In this document: in pieces, positions 14,311 to 19,874 of the stretch | Position numbering within the stretch: position 1 is the stretch's first letter | Layout: every line of letters starts with the position of its first letter | DNA from: Thermoplasmata archaeon | Lineage (GTDB): Archaea; Thermoplasmatota; Thermoplasmata; Sysuiplasmatales; Sysuiplasmataceae | Assembly (NCBI GenBank): GCA_021811925.1 | Contig: JAKAPY010000009.1 | Span: 1-19,874, forward strand | Length of the DNA stretch: 19,874 nucleotides | Direction: 5' to 3' | Notes under the pieces: model-generated | Databases searched by the model: none | What the model saw: the letters and a program-made list of their open reading frames with translations, nothing else | Told to the model about the DNA's origin: nothing | Program-made: the position numbers and the translations under genes

Positions 14311-14976
14311 TTAACCTTCCTTGCCCTTAAGGAAGGAAAGGACAACAGAATTGAATTCAAGCGGCTTTTCGAGATGCGGTATGTGACCCGCCTCCCTGAT
14401 GATATGGAGAGTCGAATGTGCAATATGCTCGTGAAGGTAGGTTGCGGACGAAAGTGGTATGACCCTATCGTCTTCCCCCCATACTATGAGCACAGGCTGT
14501 CTGATTGAGTCGAGATGTTCGCTCACTTCAGCCGGATGACCTGATAACTGCAACGCCGGCAGGCCAACGCCTGCGCTGTCAACCAGGACCAGGCTCCTTA
14601 CCATCTCTGCCCTGTGGATGGCGAGATAGAGTCCTATCCAGCCGCCCATGCTGTTGCCTATGATGATGGACGGTCCGGCTTTCATCCTTACCATGAGCTC
14701 CATTACAACTTCTGACAGCTCAGGAACAGTATCGTGCAGCGCAAACCCCGCTTCGAAATTGACTTTCGGCAGGGTCGGGGCGAAGACGCGCCCGATTGAC
14801 GAAAGTGCATCAACATTCCTTTTCCAGGTGCCGGAGTAAGAGTTCAGTCCGTGAAGCAGTATGATGCTTTTTTCCCCGCTGCCGCCGGAGTAACATTCCA
14901 CCGATCTGCCGCTGTCGAGAATGACTGTTTCCTCTGGCAACGAGCTCCTGATGTTCATCATCCAGTAAGAATCCAT
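14311..14976 (-). CDS. Compact alpha/beta hydrolase
   Basis: A serine hydrolase of the alpha/beta fold, about 221 residues. LLHGLNSYSGTW holds the oxyanion-forming HG motif. GNSMGGW is the nucleophile elbow, with serine at residue 109 counted from the chosen start. WGEDDRVIP supplies the acid (about residue 169-170), and EAGHIPHLEKP the histidine (about 198). Only about 27 residues separate the strand after the nucleophile helix from the acid loop, so the usual helical lid is almost missing; such enzymes often accept open or bulky esters. The start is uncertain: ATG 14976 is given, and ATGs at 14961 and 14958 are possible; the frame is open to 15096, but that part is not family-like. The reaction (esterase, thioesterase or C-C hydrolase) is not decided by sequence. 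Confidence 0.87.
   Translation of the reverse strand: MDSYWMMNIRSSLPEETVILDSGRSVECYSGGSGEKSIILLHGLNSYSGTWKRNVDALSSIGRVFAPTLPKVNFEAGFALHDTVPELSEVVMELMVRMKAGPSIIIGNSMGGWIGLYLAIHRAEMVRSLVLVDSAGVGLPALQLSGHPAEVSEHLDSIRQPVLIVWGEDDRVIPLSSATYLHEHIAHSTLHIIREAGHIPHLEKPLEFNSVVLSFLKGKEG
14315..14336. terminator. Eight-pair hairpin at the end of the hydrolase gene
   Basis: CCTTCCTT and AAGGAAGG form a perfect eight-base stem around a six-base loop. It overlaps the last codons of the hydrolase and lies 38 bases after the stop of the convergent MFS gene. Its place between two converging genes fits a transcript-end structure, but there is no T tract beside it except TTTTT at 14283-14287 on the plus strand. 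Confidence 0.3.
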
Positions 14977-15131
14977 GAGTCTACACGCATATACCGTTTT
15001 TCCACAAGGAATGGGAGCGGATCTCCTCAGGAATAAGGCGGATTTGGTTGCAATCGACAGGCCTTGTTTATTACCATCTGTTGTGACTATGCCCAACGCA
15101 AGAGGAAAACAGGGTCTGATTCAATCATGCT

Positions 15132-15494
15132 ATGATTTACGTCGGTTCGATTCCCGTGTCTCTTCAGTTTTACGAAAAACAACTGGGCTTCCAGTTGCTT
15201 GAAAGGCAGGGAGACAGCTATGCCCGGCTGAAATCCAGCGGTTCCGACACGACAATTGCCCTGCACAAACTGCCTGACGGAAGTCAAAATGATGCGAATG
15301 GCAGGGTAAGGCTCTACTTCGAAGTTGATGATATCAAACAATTCTGCGAGAAGCTGACCTCGAGGGGAGTGGTGCTTGACGAGGGACCGGCTGTCATGCC
15401 ATGGGGGTGGTCGCACGCTTACCTGCGCGACCCTGACGGCAACGAGACTAGCGTGTACAGTGCTGGCGCCTTGAGACTGATGAACTCAAAATAG
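15132..15494 (+). CDS. VOC / glyoxalase-fold protein
   Basis: A single-domain vicinal-oxygen-chelate protein of 120 residues with two beta-alpha-beta3 modules. MIYVGSIPVSLQFYEKQLGF is the classic first module (strand, then helix with S..FYE..LGF). ALHKLP ends the first sheet with a possible metal-binding histidine. RLYFEVDDIKQFCEKLTSRG begins the second module, and YLRDPDGNETSVY supplies the terminal DPDGN turn and glutamate ligand. The group includes glyoxalase I, bleomycin-resistance proteins and dioxygenases; the activity is open. The start lacks a clear ribosome site, and the protein begins at the first strand, so a few extra residues from a non-ATG start are possible. The start regions of this gene and the hydrolase are divergent. 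Confidence 0.87.
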   Translation: MIYVGSIPVSLQFYEKQLGFQLLERQGDSYARLKSSGSDTTIALHKLPDGSQNDANGRVRLYFEVDDIKQFCEKLTSRGVVLDEGPAVMPWGWSHAYLRDPDGNETSVYSAGALRLMNSK

Positions 15495-15530
15495 TGAAAG
15501 GAGCTCAGACACAATCTGACCCGGACGCCT

Positions 15531-16043
15531 TTACCGGGACTCGTGACCATCGTCGAGACCCATGTGGGAAAGCAGCCTCTTGTGTTCTTCCTCGCTGTTC
15601 CACTCTACCCTGAGATATTCAGAAATCTCTTTGTCCGACATGCCTATCCTCCTCGCCTCCTTTACAGTGGTCCTGTAGGCTTCTACTTCCACAGGACTGT
15701 CTACGTAGGCAAATCTGTCGTCGTAGAGAGTTCGGCCGTCAAAGAACTGCTTGACATGGCACAACTCGTGCACTACATCCAGATACACTATTTTGAAATC
15801 CGAGTTGTCAAGGTGGTGTGTGCTTATCAGCAAATGGCCGTCCCTGTCACTTGTGCTCATGTACCCCCATCTGGCGGAGAAGAATTCGACCTTGAGATTG
15901 GCGAGCACCTCTTTCACCTTTCTGCCGAACAGCTGCTTCACAACCTGGACCCTGTCAAAACCCTCGAAATAATCTGTAAAGGGCCTCAGACTCGCTTCAA
16001 CCCCTTTGGGAAGTGTCACACCAAGATCGCTTACCTTTTGCAT
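15531..16043 (-). CDS. Small zinc metallopeptidase-like protein (HELCH)
   Basis: A soluble protein of about 170 residues. HELCHVKQFFDG (HELCH at residues 92-96) is the HExxH zinc motif, and the PVEVEAYR segment some 22-24 residues later offers a third ligand glutamate on the next helix, the gluzincin layout. Before the motif there is a strand pattern SARWGYMSTSDRDGHLLIST, as in minimal minigluzincin-type proteins. No signal peptide or membrane segment is seen, so it is probably cytoplasmic. The start at 16043 is chosen because the frame upstream of it (to 16151) crosses a perfect hairpin and lacks family character. I do not recognise a named family; the role could be a small peptidase or a regulator with peptidase fold. 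It is convergent with the VOC gene, 36 bases away. Confidence 0.75.
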   Translation of the reverse strand: MQKVSDLGVTLPKGVEASLRPFTDYFEGFDRVQVVKQLFGRKVKEVLANLKVEFFSARWGYMSTSDRDGHLLISTHHLDNSDFKIVYLDVVHELCHVKQFFDGRTLYDDRFAYVDSPVEVEAYRTTVKEARRIGMSDKEISEYLRVEWNSEEEHKRLLSHMGLDDGHESR

Positions 16044-16056
16044 TTCCTGATTCTCC

Positions 16057-16079
16057 GCCCAACTGACTTTTCGTTGGGC
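16057..16079. repeat. Inverted repeat upstream of the metallopeptidase gene
   Basis: GCCCAAC and GTTGGGC form a seven-base perfect stem with a nine-base loop, 14 bases before the ATG at 16043. It could be an operator or an mRNA 5' hairpin affecting translation of the metallopeptidase-like gene. Confidence 0.4.
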
Positions 16080-16422
16080 AGTCAAATGAATATTCAACAA
16101 ATATGAAAGGATATCTGAAGAGCGATGGAATAGTTGCATTTGACGGCTCACTGCCTGTTCTGCAGGCCATTTTGCCGGGCAAAGCCAGCGACCTCAGGAG
16201 TGCCAAATAAGATTGAACCAAGTCATTTTCATAGAATCATGACATGAGTCGCGTGGACGGATGCAGTTCACGAAATTGCCAGCTGATTATGACAAGTTGT
16301 TAGAATCTTCGATTAGACGGCGCATGAAACTCTGCATGGGAGACAGTCGAGTCTTGTTTTGCACCCTTGCTACTTTCAGACAAATCCTTTTAAATGGTAA
16401 TGTGGATTTAATTTGGCTGTAA
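16080..16422. other. Intergenic region before the surface-protein gene
   Basis: Two short open frames (16103-16210 and 16261-16422) occur here, but neither resembles a known protein. The region otherwise contains the promoter of the surface-protein gene. Confidence 0.4.
16388..16395 (+). promoter_or_regulatory. TATA-like box of the surface-protein gene
   Basis: TTTTAAAT is centred about 32 bases before the ATG at 16423, so the transcript would have a leader of only a few bases. No ribosome-binding sequence is seen before the start, consistent with a nearly leaderless mRNA. Confidence 0.5.
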
Positions 16423-19194
16423 ATGCACGGTGGCAGGGCTCTTCTTGCGGTTGTGTTAGTCTTGATGCTGTTCACAAGCGTAGCTGCCGGCTTCACGAGT
16501 CATATGAGGAACGTCACAAAAGGTCCGTGGCATTCTGTTGATTCTGCCCAGGCGTCCAGCACGGCATCCGGAACAGAGCCAGTGTCCACAGAATACCTTT
16601 CCTCGATCGCAGTAACGGGCTTCACGACTTCAGTCTGGTACGGCCAGAAAGGGCCACAGATCAGCTATCCTCCTAGCAACACGGGCTTGGGTTATCCAAA
16701 CACTTCGTTAGGCGGTACCGGTTTGACGACACCAGTATACAACGGATTCACGCTTTTTGAGCCAGGAGCGACATACAATGCAACGCAGACTTCAAATTCA
16801 TCTATTCCCATCCCCACTTCGGCCAACGCCTGGGGATGGCTCTCTTCCTTGTCAATTCAAGGCAAGGCGTTGCTTATACCAAATGGGACATGGACTTTCA
16901 ATACTGGGATAAACGTCACCTCTTCTGCGGCGGGTGGTGCCGGCCAGCTTCAACTTGGAATTGCAGCTTATTCGTACAACGGTGCCAACAGTTCATTCAC
17001 TTACCTTTTCGGTGGTACGAACTCAACCCTTAATCTGAAAAACGTGTCAACAGGGGTCATCCTCGCCAGAACTGTTGTAGCTGCACCAACTGTGAATCTC
17101 TCCTCATCTGAAAGCCTCTTTGCTGAGTTTTATCTGAAAGCCACATCCTTTACCCCTTCGAAGTCATTTGCTGCTGCATTTCTCATTGGAGGAAGTAACG
17201 GAGCAGATTACAACTTCACATATCCCAGTTTCGGATGGATAAACGGTACGGTGACTCCTTCCACCGCGTTGCTCAAAATTGGAGGAAAACAAATTCAAAC
17301 CGGCCCCGGGGGGAAGTTCAATATTACTGCTTCTGCAGGAACACACACCCTCTACGCGAACAAGACAGGCTACGTCAACTTCACAAAACTGATTGGTGTC
17401 GTTTCAGGGGAGTCAACTTCCGTCCAAATCAGACTGACCGAGCAGTTTGTTGTAACATTCAGTGAGCAGGGACTCAATAATGGAACAGCATGGACAGTGC
17501 AACTTAATGGAACCAACAAAAGCACCCAGTCATCTTCGATCGGTTTTTACAAGATCAACGGGACTTACAACTACACCATATGGAATGTCAACGGCTACAA
17601 ACTGCAGAGCAAGAGTCCATCAAGCATTTTTGTGAATGGATCCAACCTGAGCATACCGGTGGATTACAGCCCTGTGCTTTACAGTGTCGTCTTCCATGCA
17701 AATGGAATAAGCAACGGGGCAAAGTGGGGGGTTGAAATCATCAATTCTTCCCTGTCAAATACATCGATATCTCCATATGTGGAGTTCAGCCTCGCAAATG
17801 GCACTTACCAGTACAAGGTTCTGAAAGTCCCGGGGTTTGTGCTTGAAGGTCCAGAATATGGCAACATAACAGTTAACGGTTCGGGCTTTCAGGTGCCTGT
17901 AATCTTTTCCATATACGAGTTCACCCTGAAAGTAGTCGAAACGGGCCTGCCCGCAGGCACCAACTGGTCTGCAGCCGTCGGCGGGCTTTACCTGTCATCG
18001 AAAAATTCGAACATCACATTCTACGAGCCAAACGGCACTTACAGCTTTACGGTTTCCGGGATAAACGGGTACAACCAGTCTGTCAATCCGCCACTTGTAT
18101 CAATCAATAATGGGAGCAAGACAGTTGACGTGAACTTCAGCATAGCGTTTTACAATATTGTTTTCAGGGAAAGCGGACTGTCTTCTGGATTGAACTGGTC
18201 GGTGACCGTTGGCAACACAACCCATTATTCGACTGGCAGCACCATTCTATTCTACGAACCGGACGGCAGTTATGTTTACAACGTCTCCCAGCCAAGCGGC
18301 TTCAGGATGACTTCATCTGACGGCATAGTGCATGTCAACGGTTCGGGGCTAAGCGTTTCGCTGAACTTTACGACAGTCTCCACACCTAATGGACTGGGTT
18401 ACAATCTCTTCGGCTTCTCCTCCCAAACATGGATGTTCATCATTATTGTCGGAGCACTTATCGCCCTTGAAATCACCACGAGTATCATGTACTATCGGAA
18501 GGGACGACATGGCGATGATAAGCACAGTAGAAACAGAGCTGAAGAAGAGGCACCTTCGGGCCAGACGAATGCAGGCAATATGACAGTTACGCAGATGCTG
18601 ATGGACAGACCACCTCAGGGATGGCAGTCCAATGGGAACGGGCGCGCGTTCAACGGGTCTGGCACCTCAGACATTGCCCACGGCAGCGTGTTCCAGCCTC
18701 TCCCCGGACTTTCGGCGATCACAAACAAGCAATATGCCGACATGATAGAGGGCGGGAACAGTTACGCCGTGTTCGAACCAAACGCCAGGCACTCAATGGA
18801 GCTGTTTGAGGCGGGCCTGACAAAAGGATTCAAGGGCCTTTGCTTCACAAGGCAGTATCCTGAAAAGTTCGGACAGAAATTTGCATTCGATGGCACGACA
18901 GTTTTCTGGCTGACGAATATAGGCAGCGAGAATTCGATGAGGCCGAAGGATCTCGAAAAAATAACACTGCAGTGTAACGAGTACCTGAACAAGTGGAAAT
19001 GCATCATTCTTTTCGACGGGCTGGAGTATCTCATCACCAACAACGGTTTCCTCACAGTCCTGAAAATGCTTCAGTTCCTGAGAGACTCGACCGCGGTGAA
19101 CAAGTCCATACTCATACTTTCTATCAACCCGAATGCCATAGGTGAAAACGAAGTCAACCTGATAATGAGGGAAGTGGACAAGGTCCTAAGATGA
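16423..19194 (+). CDS. Surface-anchored repeat protein with cytoplasmic DUF835 domain
   Basis: A 923-residue type I membrane protein. Residues 1-23 are a signal peptide (GRALLAVVLVLMLFTSVAAG). Residues 45-270 form a Ser/Thr/Asn-rich beta domain. Residues 271-340 resemble a PEGA/carboxypeptidase-regulatory sandwich (GTVTPSTALLKIGG, then GYVNF). Four tandem modules follow, at about 342-418, 419-497, 498-575 and 576-652, each with a variant of F.E.GL..G..W.V, then .NGTY.Y.V...GY and VNGS.....F. Many NxS/T sequons suggest heavy glycosylation. A single membrane helix (about 670-690) is followed by YYRKGR. A polar linker leads to a DUF835 domain (about 780-920) with LCFTRQYPEKFG, TTVFWLTNIG, ILFDGLEYLITNNGF and LILSINPN. 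The design suggests an external sensor or adhesin passing information to a cytoplasmic module. The next gene is a secreted protease. Confidence 0.88.
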   Translation: MHGGRALLAVVLVLMLFTSVAAGFTSHMRNVTKGPWHSVDSAQASSTASGTEPVSTEYLSSIAVTGFTTSVWYGQKGPQISYPPSNTGLGYPNTSLGGTGLTTPVYNGFTLFEPGATYNATQTSNSSIPIPTSANAWGWLSSLSIQGKALLIPNGTWTFNTGINVTSSAAGGAGQLQLGIAAYSYNGANSSFTYLFGGTNSTLNLKNVSTGVILARTVVAAPTVNLSSSESLFAEFYLKATSFTPSKSFAAAFLIGGSNGADYNFTYPSFGWINGTVTPSTALLKIGGKQIQTGPGGKFNITASAGTHTLYANKTGYVNFTKLIGVVSGESTSVQIRLTEQFVVTFSEQGLNNGTAWTVQLNGTNKSTQSSSIGFYKINGTYNYTIWNVNGYKLQSKSPSSIFVNGSNLSIPVDYSPVLYSVVFHANGISNGAKWGVEIINSSLSNTSISPYVEFSLANGTYQYKVLKVPGFVLEGPEYGNITVNGSGFQVPVIFSIYEFTLKVVETGLPAGTNWSAAVGGLYLSSKNSNITFYEPNGTYSFTVSGINGYNQSVNPPLVSINNGSKTVDVNFSIAFYNIVFRESGLSSGLNWSVTVGNTTHYSTGSTILFYEPDGSYVYNVSQPSGFRMTSSDGIVHVNGSGLSVSLNFTTVSTPNGLGYNLFGFSSQTWMFIIIVGALIALEITTSIMYYRKGRHGDDKHSRNRAEEEAPSGQTNAGNMTVTQMLMDRPPQGWQSNGNGRAFNGSGTSDIAHGSVFQPLPGLSAITNKQYADMIEGGNSYAVFEPNARHSMELFEAGLTKGFKGLCFTRQYPEKFGQKFAFDGTTVFWLTNIGSENSMRPKDLEKITLQCNEYLNKWKCIILFDGLEYLITNNGFLTVLKMLQFLRDSTAVNKSILILSINPNAIGENEVNLIMREVDKVLR

Positions 19195-19304
19195 GGACTT
19201 CCGTTTGGACCGGCGTATCGCCCAATGGAACTTATAAGCTGGATCGATTATATGTGCACAGGATTTGACCGATTCCTAACGAATTAATCAGAGGCGGATT
19301 GCAT

Positions 19305-19874
19305 TTGACGGGAAGCGCAGGCGATCGCAGTATCAGGATAACTGCCCCAGCGGTGGCGAAGGCAGTTGCATCTGTCCTTGCGTTTCTCATCATACTCAAT
19401 ATATTCGTTCCACCACAGTCTGCCTCAGTTCAGCCTCCCGGAGCTGTCGCTGTCCCGACTCCTGCCCAGCTTATTAACGGGCCACACGTGCGAACCAACG
19501 GAACTGAGCTGCAGATGATCCGGGGAGCGGCCGACCTCGGGCTTGCACCGTCTGCAATGCCCATCTACTTCACCTTGAGTTATGACTTGCGTGACGCGGG
19601 CGCACTGAAGCAGTTGATACAGGAACAATCCACTCCCGGCTCTGCCAACTACCACCGTTTCCTCACACTCAAGCAGTTTGAAGAAAGGTTCGGCCCCTCG
19701 CAAACGCTCTACAACGAAACGATTGGCTATTTCACCTCCCAGGGGCTTGCTTTTGTTCCCACTGGCTCCAGAATGACTCTCGGTTTCCAGGGAACATCGT
19801 CCGAGGTGGAAAGGGCATTCCAAACATCAATACATTATTACAGGACTGCAAACGGGAGTGTTGTCTATGCCAAC
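19305..19874 (+). CDS. Sedolisin (kumamolisin-like) protease, 5' part: signal and activation domain
   Basis: The gene runs off the window, with 190 codons visible. After a basic N-terminus comes a hydrophobic segment (KAVASVLAFLIILNIFV, about residues 19-35), a signal or anchor. From about residue 75 the pro-kumamolisin activation domain is clear: FTLSYDLRDAGALKQLIQEQ, then STPGSANYHRFLTLKQFEER, FGPSQTLYN, a YFTSQGL helix, and FQGTSSEVERAF. These domains keep S53-family acid serine proteases inactive until export. The catalytic Ser/Glu/Asp region lies beyond the end. The start is TTG at 19305 or TTG at 19299, both preceded by the GAGGCGG ribosome site at 19291-19297. It follows the surface-protein gene by 110 bases on the same strand. 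Confidence 0.87.
   Translation, partial: MTGSAGDRSIRITAPAVAKAVASVLAFLIILNIFVPPQSASVQPPGAVAVPTPAQLINGPHVRTNGTELQMIRGAADLGLAPSAMPIYFTLSYDLRDAGALKQLIQEQSTPGSANYHRFLTLKQFEERFGPSQTLYNETIGYFTSQGLAFVPTGSRMTLGFQGTSSEVERAFQTSIHYYRTANGSVVYAN

Noticed and set aside
16103..16210. 35-codon plus-strand frame (begins MKGYLKSDG)
   Set aside because: No recognisable domain, no ribosome site and no context that favours coding. It could be a small gene but cannot be supported.
16261..16422. 53-codon plus-strand frame ending directly at the surface-protein ATG
   Set aside because: It contains the likely TATA box of the next gene and has no family resemblance, so it is probably a chance frame.
1..19874. CRISPR array, insertion sequence, defence operon or rRNA
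   Set aside because: Reading the intergenic regions showed no regularly spaced repeats, no terminal inverted repeats with a transposase, no defence-type gene cluster and no rRNA-like sequence.

Overview
The window looks like a chromosomal segment of an archaeon of the Thermoplasmata (Thermoplasmatota), probably a heterotrophic acidophile or relative with roughly balanced GC. The evidence is: an alanyl-tRNA editing AlaX and a SurE of archaeal style; A/T-rich TATA-like boxes about 25-40 bases before many starts, several of which would give leaderless or nearly leaderless mRNAs; a tRNA-Arg interrupted by a 21-base intron at the archaeal 37/38 position; no CCA encoded at either tRNA 3' end; and a large surface protein whose sandwich repeats and cytoplasmic DUF835 domain are typical of this phylum, followed by a sedolisin-type protease. 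No phylogeny could be run, so the placement is inference.

Layout. 174-992 (-): LsrF-type class I aldolase/thiolase. 1248-1320 (-): tRNA-Glu(CTC). 1528-2724 (-): MFS transporter. 3011-4612 (+): two-gene cluster of a cysteine-rich protein of unknown function and an AlaX editing protein. 4639-5655 (-): zinc-dependent alcohol/polyol dehydrogenase. 5801-6829 (+): GT4 glycosyltransferase. 6943-8556 (+): CPA-type cation:proton antiporter with an altered core. 8605-9387 (-): SurE. 9568-9663 (+): intron-containing tRNA-Arg(TCT). 9664-10196: decayed stretch holding the beginning of a broken HAD hydrolase. 10197-12512 (-): MFS transporter followed by a bacterial-type pantothenate kinase (CoaA). 12681-12842: fragment of a SnoaL/NTF2-like gene. 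13021-14277 (+): third MFS transporter. 14311-14976 (-): compact alpha/beta hydrolase. 15132-15494 (+): VOC/glyoxalase-fold protein. 15531-16043 (-): small HExxH metallopeptidase-like protein. 16423-19194 (+): surface protein with DUF835. 19305-end (+): 5' part of a sedolisin (kumamolisin-like) protease.

The genes form short, frequently switching transcription units rather than one long operon. Together they suggest organotrophic life: three MFS carriers, an oxidoreductase, sugar-phosphate chemistry, a secreted protease, and possible salvage of a vitamin through the MFS-CoaA pair. I see no CRISPR array, complete insertion sequence or defence system. The most distinctive items are the cysteine-rich protein at 3011-3901, the bacterial-type CoaA, the surface-DUF835 protein beside a sedolisin, the antiporter lacking the usual core acidic residue, and the two gene fragments that mark past deletion or decay.
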